In this document: positions 16,521 through 24,200 of the stretch, piece by piece
Numbering within the stretch: position 1 is the first letter of the stretch
Layout of the letters: each line of letters begins with the position of its first letter
Source of the DNA: Palsa-1392 sp036490335
GTDB lineage: Bacteria; Verrucomicrobiota; Verrucomicrobiia; Chthoniobacterales; UBA10450
DNA: 64,000 bases
Direction of reading: 5' to 3'
Assembly (NCBI GenBank): GCA_036490335.1
Contig: DASXEB010000019.1
Coordinates: forward strand, 186,001-250,000
The notes under the pieces: model-generated
What the model was told of the DNA's origin: nothing
Database searches by the model: none
What the model saw: only the letters and a program-made list of their open reading frames with translations
Translations under genes and position numbers: made by a program

Positions 16521-18227
16521 TCAATTCAAATCGCCGAGCGTGATCGAGATCACTTCCTCGGCACTCGTTAGGCCGGCGAGCACTTTGCGCACGCCGTCTT
16601 CGCGCAAGGTGCGCATGCCGAGCTCTCGCGCACGCTGGCGCAGGAGCATGGTCGAGGCGCGATTGTTCACCATGTGCCGCACTTCGTCGTCGATCTCGAA
16701 GATTTCGAAAATACCGGTGCGGCCTTTGTAACCGGTCTGCCGGCATTTCTCGCAACCGACCGCGCGCATCACCCGCGCCTCGCTCAACTGCGACGCCTCG
16801 ACGTTGAGCGCGCGCGCTTCCGTTTCCGTGAGATGACCCGGCTCCTTGCAATTCGCGCACAAGCGCCTAACGAGTCGCTGCGCCATGATCGCGCGGATCG
16901 AAGTCGCGACCAGAAACGGCTGCACGCCGATGTCGATCAGCCGCGCGACCGCGGACGGCGCGTCGTTTGTGTGCAGCGTGCTGAAGACGAGATGACCGGT
17001 CAGGCTCGCGTTCGTCGCGATCGACGCCGTCTCGAGATCGCGAATTTCGCCGATCATGATGATGTTCGGCGCCTGCCGCAAAATCGAGCGCAACGCGGCG
17101 GGAAAGGTCATTCCGATCTCGCTGTTCACCTGCACCTGGTTGATGCCGTTCATCTGATATTCGACCGGCTCTTCAACCGTGATGATTTTGCGGTCGGGTT
17201 TGTTGATGTAATTCAGACAGGCGTAAAGCGTGCTCGTTTTTCCCGAGCCGGTCGGGCCGGTCACGAGCAAAATTCCGTCCGGCGCGCGCAGCAATCGCTC
17301 GAAAATTTCCTGATCGTCGCTCAGGAATCCAAGCTCGGGCAAACCGAGAAGCAAACTCGTTTTGTCGAGCACGCGCATGACCATGCTTTCGCCGTGATTC
17401 GTCGGCACGGTCGAGACGCGCAGGTCGATCGATTTGCGACCGATTTTGACTTGGATGCGGCCATCCTGCGGCAGGCGCTTTTCCGCGATGCTCATCGTGC
17501 CGGTCATGATTTTGAGCCGGCTGATAATGGCGGACTGCAATTTTTTCGGCGGCGATTGCATCTCCTGCAAGACGCCGTCGATGCGAAAGCGGACGCGAAA
17601 AGTTTTTTCGAGCGGCTCGAGGTGAATGTCGCTCGCGCCGAGCTTGTGCGCCTCGATCAGCAAGAGCGAAACCATGCGAATGATCGGCGCCTCGCCGGTG
17701 TCGCCTTCCGCGAGCTGCGCGCCGTCGGTGAGATCGATTTCGCTGATGTCGGCCTCGCCGATTTGCCGGAGCAAATTGTCCGCGGCTTCGTCGGCCGTGC
17801 CGTAATATTTGATCAGCGCCTCGCGAATTTTTTGCGGGCTGGTGCAGACGAGCTCGATCTCGCGCCGGAGCAAAAACATCAGGCTGTCGGCGCTGTCGAA
17901 ATCGAGCGGATCGCCGGTCGCGACGACGAGGCCGTTATCGTTTTTCGCGATCGGGATCATCTTGAAACGGCGCGCGTCGCTCGCCCGAATCTCCGCGATT
18001 ACATCCGGCGGCACGATGATGTCGGAGAGATCGATCCATTGCATGTGCGCCTGCGCCGCGACGCTCCGCGAGACGTCGTCGGCCGAAACGACGCCATCGT
18101 GCACGAGCATCTCGACCACGCTCGCCTCGCCGTTCAGTCGCGCGCGCGCGTCGGCGATCTGCTCGCGCGTGACGAGGCCGGCGTCGCGCAAGAGGTCGAG
18201 CACGTAGAGTTCGTTAGGCGAGGACAT
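16521..18227 (-). CDS. pilB: GspE/PilB-type assembly ATPase (intact paralogue)
   Basis: A 568-residue ATPase starting at ATG 18227 (MSSPNELYVLDLLRDAGL); the frame stays open upstream but without homology. The N-terminal MshEN domain (about 1-140) is followed by N2 (SDIHLEPLEKTFRVRFRIDG), Walker A GPTGSGKTSTLYA, Walker B (NIIMIGEIRDLETA), the His box HLVFSTLHTNDAP and the zinc cysteines CANC/CEKC. It powers extension of a pilus or pseudopilus. Two tandem paralogous ATPases before one platform gene is unusual, and they may specialise for different substrates. It is first in the operon. Confidence 0.92.
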   Translation of the reverse strand: MSSPNELYVLDLLRDAGLVTREQIADARARLNGEASVVEMLVHDGVVSADDVSRSVAAQAHMQWIDLSDIIVPPDVIAEIRASDARRFKMIPIAKNDNGLVVATGDPLDFDSADSLMFLLRREIELVCTSPQKIREALIKYYGTADEAADNLLRQIGEADISEIDLTDGAQLAEGDTGEAPIIRMVSLLLIEAHKLGASDIHLEPLEKTFRVRFRIDGVLQEMQSPPKKLQSAIISRLKIMTGTMSIAEKRLPQDGRIQVKIGRKSIDLRVSTVPTNHGESMVMRVLDKTSLLLGLPELGFLSDDQEIFERLLRAPDGILLVTGPTGSGKTSTLYACLNYINKPDRKIITVEEPVEYQMNGINQVQVNSEIGMTFPAALRSILRQAPNIIMIGEIRDLETASIATNASLTGHLVFSTLHTNDAPSAVARLIDIGVQPFLVATSIRAIMAQRLVRRLCANCKEPGHLTETEARALNVEASQLSEARVMRAVGCEKCRQTGYKGRTGIFEIFEIDDEVRHMVNNRASTMLLRQRARELGMRTLREDGVRKVLAGLTSAEEVISITLGDLN

Positions 18228-18313
18228 GACGCGGAGAAAAACGTAGGCGTCGCCGGAAAATGCGTCAACGCGCGCGAGTTGACGCCGGCCCGCGCAGCGA
18301 TCCGTTTCCTCGC

Positions 18314-18998
18314 GTGAAATCGAACTTGGGCGCAAAGCCATCGCGACGATTTTTTCTCCGCGTTGTCCTGCGGAGCGCGGCGATTTTGCTCGCGGTCGTT
18401 TTCGCTCTTGTCGGCACGCTTTATTTCCGGCAGCACGCGATGATTTATCATCCGCGGCCCTACGAAAATCCGCCCGCGCTTTTTCTCGCAGGCGAACGCG
18501 AGTTGCATTTCTCCGGCCGCGGCGGCGAAGAAACTGCCTTTTACTTTCCGCAGGGCGCGGGCGCGGATCTGCCAGCGAAGATCTGGGTCGCGTTTTGCGG
18601 CAACGGCTCGCTCGCGCTCGACTGGCTACCACTCGTTAGGCGCGGCAGCCGCGCTCGAATTTGCCGCGCATCATCCGGTGAGTCGGGTCGTGCTGGCCGC
18701 GCCTTTCACCAGCCTGCGCGACGAGGCTGCCCGCGTGGTCGGCGGCCCGCTCTCGCATCTGCTCGTGGAAAATTACGACAACCGCGCGCGTCTGCGCGAG
18801 CTGGCCGGGCGCAAACCGCCGCCGCGCGTCGCCATCTTTCAGGGGAATAACGACGCCATGATTCCCTTTGCGATGGGCGAAAGTCTGGCTCGCGAGTTTC
18901 CGGGCCTCGTCCAATTTTTTCCCGTCGCCGGGGCGGACCACATGAGCGTGCTTACGGTCGGGCGCGGCGCGATGCTCGACTGGATGGCGCGCGATTAA
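18314..18998 (+). pseudogene. Membrane-anchored alpha/beta-hydrolase with internal deletion
   Basis: GTG 18314 starts a protein with an N-terminal anchor (residues about 12-35, AAILLAVVFALVGTLYF) and the YHPRPYENPPAL region of Bem46-like hydrolases, then VAFCGNGSLALDWLP. Here the expected strand-and-elbow region is missing. The sequence jumps, with a frame change, to SLGAAAALEFAAHHP and VLAAPFTSLRDEAAR, and ends with the His region ADHMSVL. The deletion removes roughly 70-90 residues. The junction at 18629-18645 lies on a copy of TCGTTAGGC that also encodes the nucleophile Ser-Leu-Gly. It is almost certainly non-functional unless an assembly error. Confidence 0.75.
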
Positions 18999-19897
18999 TC
19001 GCCGACCACGAGCGTGCCTTCGCGCGCGGTCCGTTGCGCGTAAAGTTCGCTTAGTTTTTTGGTCGTTAAGCCAACGGCGCCGTCGCCGACTTTGCGGCGA
19101 TCGATTTCGATCACACCGGCGAGTTCGCCCATCGTGCCGGTGCAAAAAACTTCGTCGGCACAATAAAATTCCTCGAGTGCAAGGTCGCGTTCGGCGCAGG
19201 CAATTTTTCCCGCGGAGCAAATCTCAAGAATGGTCGCGCGCGTGATGCCGGCGGGGCAGGCGAGGACGCGGCTGGTTGCGACTTCGTTTTGCCTAACGAG
19301 AAACAAATGGGTCGCGTTCGTCTCCGCGACGAAGCCGCGCGTGTCGAGCATGAGCGCGTCGTCGACGTCGGCGGCGTTGGCTTCGATTTTGGCGAGGATG
19401 GAGTTGAGCAAATTCGCGTGATGGATTTGCGGGTCGAGAATTTCCGGCGGCGGGCGGCGCGTTTTGCTCGTGATCAAACGCAGGCCGTTCGTCGTGTAAA
19501 CCGGAGCCTTGTGCTCGGCAAGGATGATGAGCGTGGGGCCGCTTTGGTTGAGCCGCGGGTCCATGCCGGAAGTGATTTTGACGCCGCGGGTGATCGTTAG
19601 GCGAATGTGAACGCCGCCGCGCATGTCGTTAGCCGCGAGGGTGCGTCTGATTTCGTCGATCAGCTTTTCGTTAGGCGGAATTTCGAAGCCCAGCGCCGTC
19701 GCGGAACGGCGCAGGCGCGCGAGGTGTTCGTGCAACTTGAAAATGCGGCCGTCGTAAAGCCGCAAACCTTCCCAGACCGCGTCGCCGCCCTGCACCGCGG
19801 AGTCGAACGGGCTGACGCCGGCCTCGTCGCGATGAAGCAGACGGCCGTTGATGTTGACGATCAGGTTGCGGTTTTTTTCGTTGAATTTTTGCAGCAT
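18995..19897 (-). CDS. Aminotransferase class IV-like protein lacking the PLP lysine
   Basis: A 300-residue fold-type IV protein (branched-chain/D-amino acid aminotransferase family). Conserved features include the N-terminal NGRLLHRDEAGVSPFDSAVQ, GLRLYDGRIFKLHEHLARL, SILAKIEAN and FVAETNATHLFLV. The position that aligns with the Schiff-base lysine (Lys145 of Bacillus D-amino acid aminotransferase, IKSLNLL) reads IHHANLL, giving His159. Ordinary transamination is therefore doubtful. ATG 19897 is chosen because the frame upstream shows no homology. It lies 10 bp after the sulfotransferase-like gene, in the same operon and order as the fused plant proteins named branched-chain aminotransferase-like. 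It overlaps the hydrolase end by 4 bp. Confidence 0.82.
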   Translation of the reverse strand: MLQKFNEKNRNLIVNINGRLLHRDEAGVSPFDSAVQGGDAVWEGLRLYDGRIFKLHEHLARLRRSATALGFEIPPNEKLIDEIRRTLAANDMRGGVHIRLTITRGVKITSGMDPRLNQSGPTLIILAEHKAPVYTTNGLRLITSKTRRPPPEILDPQIHHANLLNSILAKIEANAADVDDALMLDTRGFVAETNATHLFLVRQNEVATSRVLACPAGITRATILEICSAGKIACAERDLALEEFYCADEVFCTGTMGELAGVIEIDRRKVGDGAVGLTTKKLSELYAQRTAREGTLVVGD

Positions 19898-19907
19898 CGG
19901 ATTTCGC

Positions 19908-20645
19908 CTAACGAAGCCGATATTGGCCGAGCTGCTCGTAAATTTCGCGGCAACGGTCGTGAATTTCGCGCAAATCGTCCGGCACAGTCGCGCCCGCCGG
20001 CCGGTAAGGCTGAAACGAAGTCGAGCGCGCGACTTCGCTGTACCAATGTTTGGCCCAAACGCCGTCGGTTGCGCGCAGCCCGGGCGGCCATGAGAGCATC
20101 GCAGGATCAAACGACGCGCCGATCGCGTCGCAGAGCATCCGCAAGACGCGCTCGGGATTTTGCAGCACGTCGCGCGCGTCGATCACCGGCGGAATGCGGC
20201 CGGTTTGCTCGCGCACGAATTCAAAAATCTCCGCCTGTTGCACGAAGCCAAGATCGGCGAGGTCGGGCTCATCGTTCTTCTTGCGATAGGAGACGATCAC
20301 TTCCGCGGGATCGCGAACGAGGAAGCAATTCGTCAGCCGGGTCAGCCAATCGCGATCGATTTCCGGCAAGAGATGATGCGTCATTTGTTTTTGGTAAATG
20401 ATCGGTTTTTCGTCGGGACGATCGTTGCACAGAGCCTTGACGATTTTGCGCCAGTCGGTTTCGCCGGCCTCGATGATTTCCGCGGCGCCGGGATGCGCTT
20501 TGCGGGTGCGCGAGAGATAAAAGGCGTAGAACGGCTCGTCGACCACGGCGGTGTCGGCACGACTTTCCCAGGCGCGCATCATCGCGGTCGAGATGTTGCG
20601 CGGGCCGGACCACATGGCGATGCGCAACGGCGCTGGCATGGCCAA
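19908..20645 (-). CDS. Sulfotransferase-like P-loop protein
   Basis: A 245-residue protein with a sulfotransferase-like N-terminus: IAMWSGPRNISTAMMRAW occupies the place of the PAPS 5'-phosphate loop and FLVRDPAEVIVSYRKK the 3'-phosphate strand-helix. Between them are DEPFYAFYL and IIYQKQMTHHLL. The C-terminal helix region binds no motif I can name. No membrane segment or signal is seen, so it is cytoplasmic. Its stop codon TAG is provided by the dispersed nonamer at 19906-19914. It is directly upstream of the aminotransferase-like gene; together they mirror a fused eukaryotic protein. The donor and acceptor are unknown. Confidence 0.8.
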   Translation of the reverse strand: MAMPAPLRIAMWSGPRNISTAMMRAWESRADTAVVDEPFYAFYLSRTRKAHPGAAEIIEAGETDWRKIVKALCNDRPDEKPIIYQKQMTHHLLPEIDRDWLTRLTNCFLVRDPAEVIVSYRKKNDEPDLADLGFVQQAEIFEFVREQTGRIPPVIDARDVLQNPERVLRMLCDAIGASFDPAMLSWPPGLRATDGVWAKHWYSEVARSTSFQPYRPAGATVPDDLREIHDRCREIYEQLGQYRLR

Positions 20646-20711
20646 GGATACAAGTTTTCACCCGACTGCGCATTTCACCGGCTCGGCGATGCGGGAAGGT
20701 CTGGACACGAC

Positions 20712-20734
20712 CGCGCGCCTATAGTATATAGAGC
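20712..20734 (+). promoter_or_regulatory. Promoter-like 23-bp element (copy A)
   Basis: The element reads GCGCGCC followed by TATAGTATATAGAGCA and ends 4 bp before the ATG at 20739. The same 23 bp with one mismatch occurs in the opposite orientation at 23471-23493, upstream of the LON-domain gene. The TATAGT/TATATA core could be a -10 box; TGGACA at 20703 lies 17 bp before TATATA. The AT-rich core stands out in this GC-rich sequence. Confidence 0.5.
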
Positions 20735-20738
20735 AACG

Positions 20739-20834
20739 ATGAAAACGATCATTGCCAGCGAACGCTCCGCCGTCTTTCGGCGGGAAGGCGCGTTGTGCCT
20801 TGATCTCGGCCGCGCCGCTAACCACGGCAACTAG
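20739..20834 (+). CDS. Short leader-like peptide, 31 codons
   Basis: ATG 20739 opens a 31-codon frame (MKTIIASERSAV, then FRREGALCLDL, ending ANHGN) right after the promoter-like element. A perfect GC hairpin follows at 20849-20868, before the membrane-protein gene at 20897. This could be an upstream regulatory peptide or chance. No ribosome binding site is evident, so if translated it may be leaderless-like. Confidence 0.3.
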   Translation: MKTIIASERSAVFRREGALCLDLGRAANHGN

Positions 20835-20848
20835 AATCGGCCGTTTTC

Positions 20849-20868
20849 CCCGTGGCACTCGCCACGGG
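20849..20868 (+). terminator. Stem-loop (attenuator or terminator-like)
   Basis: CCCGTGGC-ACTC-GCCACGGG forms a perfect 8-bp stem with a 4-base loop. It is followed by GTTATCC rather than a clear T run, so classic intrinsic termination is weak. Its place between a short ORF and the start of the next gene suggests attenuation or a structured leader. Confidence 0.45.
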
Positions 20869-20896
20869 TTATCCGAAAGCACTTCGGGTATCACGA

Positions 20897-21229
20897 ATGA
20901 ACACACAAGAATTATCTATGAAAACAACATCACTCACTATCGATCGCCAGCCGCTCGCGCGTCACGATGCTCGTGCATCGGGCCGCTCGCCGGGTGCGTG
21001 GGAGACCGATTATCATTTCCAGACTCAGCTTGAGAAGGTCTCGACCGCGGCTCCGGCGCCGACCCGCGCCGACCTGCGGGCTTTCCGCAAAATGAGCGAC
21101 GGGCTCGTGGCGGAGGAAGCGCGCGGCAGCCGGCTCGCGGAATTCGGCGCCTACGCGCTCATCGCCGGGCTCATGGCCTGGTCGTTGATCGCACTCGCGA
21201 TCCTGCTCGCGCAAACCGCGCGCGGCTAA
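20897..21229 (+). CDS. Small single-pass membrane protein, hypothetical
   Basis: 110 residues from ATG 20897 (MNTQELSMKTTSLTI); a later ATG at 20918 is an alternative. The first 80 residues are polar and basic/Ala-rich. One strong transmembrane helix lies near the C-terminus (AYALIAGLMAWSLIALAILL), ending five residues before the stop. It looks like a tail-anchored protein with a cytoplasmic N-domain. No domain is recognised. The promoter-like element and hairpin upstream probably serve it. Confidence 0.6.
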   Translation: MNTQELSMKTTSLTIDRQPLARHDARASGRSPGAWETDYHFQTQLEKVSTAAPAPTRADLRAFRKMSDGLVAEEARGSRLAEFGAYALIAGLMAWSLIALAILLAQTARG

Positions 21230-21300
21230 CTTCCCGACCTCGCGGAGGCGACCGGCCAACGGTTGCTTTCACGGGGCGCTACGCGATTTGTTAGGCGAAA

Positions 21301-21654
21301 ATGATTTCGCCTGACGATGAGTCGCAGCTTGTTGGGAAAAAGCTGCGCCTGTTCTCCTTTGCCGCGCACGCCGCGCGCGGGCTCGTGCGCGACCAGGCGA
21401 TGCGGCGCAAGGCCATGTTCGCGGTCATGCTCGGGGCGCTGCTCATGCTTTCTTGCGGGTCGACGTTTCTCGCGCCCGCGCTCAATCCGCACGAGCGGCC
21501 GGGCCGCTTTATTTTTTATTGGCTCGTTTGCGGCTGGCTCACTTTTACCGTCGTTCTGCTCGCGCTTTTTGATTTGCTGATGGTGCGCGCGAAAGGTCGA
21601 GCGAAACGGCGAACGCTCGCGCGCAAACTCGCCGAGTCTGACGATGGCGCCTGA
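21301..21654 (+). CDS. Two-helix membrane protein, hypothetical
   Basis: 117 residues with two transmembrane segments (MFAVMLGALLMLSCGSTFLA around residue 40 and FYWLVCGWLTFTVVLLALFD around 72-95) and basic flanks (RAKGRAKRRTLARK) that place both ends in the cytoplasm. No family is recognised. It overlaps the start of dgt by 11 bp, so it is likely cotranscribed. A nonamer variant TGTTAGGC lies just upstream at 21289. Confidence 0.65.
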   Translation: MISPDDESQLVGKKLRLFSFAAHAARGLVRDQAMRRKAMFAVMLGALLMLSCGSTFLAPALNPHERPGRFIFYWLVCGWLTFTVVLLALFDLLMVRAKGRAKRRTLARKLAESDDGA

Positions 21655-22801
21655 AGATTCGCTCCCGGCGCTGCCGTCCGCGGGTTGGAAACGGCGCGAA
21701 GAAATGGAGGCCGACGAGCTGCGCACGCTCGCGTCTTTCGCGCAAAAGTCGGCCGATTCGCGCGGGCGGAAATTTCCCGAGCCGCGTCATCTTTATCGCA
21801 CCGAATTTCAACGCGACCGCGCACGCATCATCCACTCGCGCGCCTTTCGCCGGCTGGAATACAAGACGCAGGTTTTTCTCAACGGCACCGCCGATCATTT
21901 GCGGACGCGGCTCACCCACACCTGCGAAGTCGCGTCGATTAGCCGCACGATCGCGCGCGCGCTCGGCTTGAACGAAGACCTGACTGAATCGATCGCGCTC
22001 GCCCACGATCTCGGGCATTCGCCGTTTGGGCATTCGGGCGAAGAGATGCTCGCGGAGTGCATGCGCGGGCACGGCGGCTTCGAGCATAATCGGCAAAGCT
22101 TGCGTGTGGTCGCGCTGCTCGAGCGCGCGTACCCGGCTTTTCCGGGTTTGAATCTGACGCGCGAAGTGCTGGAAGGTTTACAAAAACATCGCGCGCCTGA
22201 CGAAGAAAAAACCGGCGCGCCTTCGCTCGAAGCGCAGGTCGCGGATTTGGCGGATGAAATCACCTACTACAGCCACGATCTCGATGACGCGCTCGATTTT
22301 GCGATCCTCGATTCCGATCAGCTCGATGAAAGCGCGGTCTGGCGGCGCAGCCATGAGCGGGTGCGCGCGCGAGAACCGGCATTGTTAGGCGCGGAGCTGC
22401 ACAAGAATATCATCCGCGACATCATCGACCTGCAGGTGCGCGACGTCGTCGCGACGAGCGCGGCGACGATCACGGCGGCCGCGCCTAACGATGCCGCCGC
22501 GGTGCAGGCGCAGCCGGAAAAATGGATTCGTTACAGCGATCGGCTCGGCGCGGAGAATCGCGAGCTGCGGCGTTTTCTCTACGAGAATGTTTATTATCAT
22601 CCGCGGGTCGCGCAGGTGAACCAGCGCGCCTGCGAAATGTTGCGCGCGGTTTTCGAAGGCTACCTGCGCGAGCCGGAGCGGCTCGGCGAAGGCGCGGCGC
22701 GGCGAATCGAGAGCGAAGGTTTGCACCGGACGGTCTGCGATTACATCGCCGGGATGACCGACCGCTATTTGCTCGAGGAATACGCGCGCCTGGCGAGCTG
22801 A
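21644..22801 (+). CDS. dgt: Deoxyguanosinetriphosphate triphosphohydrolase-like protein
   Basis: A 385-residue HD-domain enzyme that hydrolyses dNTPs to nucleoside and triphosphate, tuning dNTP pools. The metal site is visible as RLTHTCEVASISR (first His) and ALAHDLGHSPFGHSGEE (HD pair). It begins with the family segment HLYRTEFQRDRARIIHS and SRAFRRLEYKTQVF, and contains ITYYSHDLDDAL for the last ligand. Its length fits the short dGTPase type rather than E. coli Dgt (505). ATG 21644 lies inside the previous gene. Confidence 0.9.
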   Translation: MAPEDSLPALPSAGWKRREEMEADELRTLASFAQKSADSRGRKFPEPRHLYRTEFQRDRARIIHSRAFRRLEYKTQVFLNGTADHLRTRLTHTCEVASISRTIARALGLNEDLTESIALAHDLGHSPFGHSGEEMLAECMRGHGGFEHNRQSLRVVALLERAYPAFPGLNLTREVLEGLQKHRAPDEEKTGAPSLEAQVADLADEITYYSHDLDDALDFAILDSDQLDESAVWRRSHERVRAREPALLGAELHKNIIRDIIDLQVRDVVATSAATITAAAPNDAAAVQAQPEKWIRYSDRLGAENRELRRFLYENVYYHPRVAQVNQRACEMLRAVFEGYLREPERLGEGAARRIESEGLHRTVCDYIAGMTDRYLLEEYARLAS

Positions 22802-22831
22802 GCGCTTTTCGTTAGGGAAAAAATTCCATCG

Positions 22832-23461
22832 TTAGGCGGCGGCGCTGCCGCTTTCTTCGCGCAGATACTGGATGAGCAGGCGCAGGCGCCGATTGAGATC
22901 GAGCTCCTCGAGCAGTTGCTGGCGCCGCGCGACGTCGCTGATGAACGTGCTCGAGATCAGGTCGGCGAGCATTTCCGGATCGGACATTTCGTTGAGGTAA
23001 CGATCGATTTTTTCGGGAAGCTCGCGGCCGAGATTTTTCAGACGGGCGTAAAACTCGAGTACCTTGGCGGCGAGCGCGTCGGTCTCGACATTCAGCTCGG
23101 CGCGCGTCGGCAAACGCAGGATGCGCGCGATCGGGTAGGGCGTTTCCTGGTTAAAGCCGCGAAATTTTACGCGCTCGATTCCCTGGAGAATGAGATCGGA
23201 AGTGCCGTCGCCGCGGCCGACGCAGGCGCGGATGAGCCCGATCGTGCTGACCGGGAAAAAATCCGAGCTCCCGCGCCAGTGATGCCGTTCCGGCCTAACG
23301 AGTGCGACGCAAAACATGCGGTCGGCGCGCAAGGCGTGGTCGAGCATTTCGCGGAAGCGCGGCTCGAAGATGTGCAGCGGTAGGAGCGCATTTGGAAACA
23401 GGAGCACGCCCGGAAGCGGCATAATCGGAACGGTTGGCGGAAGTGCGATGCGGCTCGGCAT
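22832..23461 (-). CDS. LON peptidase substrate-binding domain protein
   Basis: 209 residues consisting of a stand-alone Lon N-terminal domain: IMPLPGVLLFPNALLPLHIFEPRFREML near the start (quoted in two parts, LPGVLLFPN and LHIFEPRFREM), then GLIRACVGRGDGTSDLIL and a helical C-terminus ending in SAAA. There is no AAA+ or protease domain. Such proteins may act as adaptors or chaperone-like factors; function is unproven. Its stop TAA is within the nonamer at 22829-22837. The promoter-like 23-bp element lies 10 bp upstream of its start. Confidence 0.88.
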   Translation of the reverse strand: MPSRIALPPTVPIMPLPGVLLFPNALLPLHIFEPRFREMLDHALRADRMFCVALVRPERHHWRGSSDFFPVSTIGLIRACVGRGDGTSDLILQGIERVKFRGFNQETPYPIARILRLPTRAELNVETDALAAKVLEFYARLKNLGRELPEKIDRYLNEMSDPEMLADLISSTFISDVARRQQLLEELDLNRRLRLLIQYLREESGSAAA

Positions 23462-23470
23462 GGAAAGGCG

Positions 23471-23493
23471 TGCTCTATATACTATACGCGCGC
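23471..23493 (-). promoter_or_regulatory. Promoter-like 23-bp element (copy B)
   Basis: On the minus strand it reads GCGCGCG followed by TATAGTATATAGAGCA, 22 of 23 bases identical to 20712-20734. It ends 9 bp before the ATG of the LON-domain gene and overlaps the last codons of aroD. In both places the element points toward the nearby start codon, which favours a promoter or operator over a transposon end. Confidence 0.5.
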
Positions 23494-24197
23494 CGGGCGC
23501 AGCGGAGTTGCGCGAGGGTGATCTGGCCGGGCGCGTTCGGCGCGCCGATGCTGCCGTAGTTGAGAACGGAGCCGGCGCGGAGCAAACGCCGGCGCGCTTC
23601 GGGACCGAGACGGCCGAGACCCATCGCGGCGATCGGGAAATCGGCCGAGTTTGTTTCGAAAAAATCGAGCAGGCGGAAAAGTTGCGCGCGGCTCTCGGTC
23701 CGAGTGGCGATTTTGAAAACGTCCGCGCCTAACGAGATCGCGGCCTCGAATTGTTCGCGCATTTTCGCGGGCGACGGCGTATCGCGCAGATCGTGATGCG
23801 AAACGATGAGCCCGCTTTTTTTGCCTAACGAATCGAAATTCTTCGCCGCGCCGAATTCGAGATCGAGAAATGCGGCGCACTCGCGAAAACGCTCGAGCAA
23901 CTTTCGCCGGATCGATTCGGAAAGACGATTGCAACCGCCTTCCGCGGGATCGCGAGCGGTGAAAATGAGGGGCGCGCGCAGAAGCGGAATCGCGCGTTCG
24001 ATCTCGTCGAGCCGATCGCAGAGCGCGTCGAGCCGCAGCTCAAAAAAATCCGGGAGGACGCGGAGACGTTGCGCTTTTTTAAGCGCGTCTAGATTCGCGA
24101 TCACGCCGACAAGGGAACGCGCTTTGACCCGCGCGCGCGCAATCCTATCTTGCCCACGGGTCCAGAATTTGCGATCAGCGCGGCGCGGACGGCTCAT
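23475..24197 (-). CDS. aroD: Type I 3-dehydroquinate dehydratase
   Basis: A 240-residue TIM-barrel enzyme of the shikimate pathway that dehydrates 3-dehydroquinate through a Schiff base. Catalytic residues are visible: FELRLDAL (Glu/Arg), IVSHHDLRDTPS (general-base His) and ADVFKIATRTES (Schiff-base Lys). The C-terminal AAMGLGRLGPEARRRLL carries the substrate Arg, though with Ala where Ser is usual. The conserved core starts at residue 30 (ARSLVGVIANLDAL), so ATG 24197 gives a basic extension. The start is 3 bp from that chosen for the divergent sugar transferase; the real starts or promoters must overlap. Confidence 0.9.
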   Translation of the reverse strand: MSRPRRADRKFWTRGQDRIARARVKARSLVGVIANLDALKKAQRLRVLPDFFELRLDALCDRLDEIERAIPLLRAPLIFTARDPAEGGCNRLSESIRRKLLERFRECAAFLDLEFGAAKNFDSLGKKSGLIVSHHDLRDTPSPAKMREQFEAAISLGADVFKIATRTESRAQLFRLLDFFETNSADFPIAAMGLGRLGPEARRRLLRAGSVLNYGSIGAPNAPGQITLAQLRCARRAYSI

Positions 24198-24200
24198 GAG

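Noticed and set aside
16674..18317. 547-codon plus-strand frame opposite the GspE/PilB gene
   Set aside because: Low-complexity Arg/Asp/His composition and complete overlap with a clear ATPase on the other strand.
20712..23493. The inverted 23-bp pair as terminal repeats of a transposon
   Set aside because: The 2.7 kb between them hold ordinary genes (dgt, LON-domain protein) and no transposase; each copy sits at a gene start in promoter orientation.
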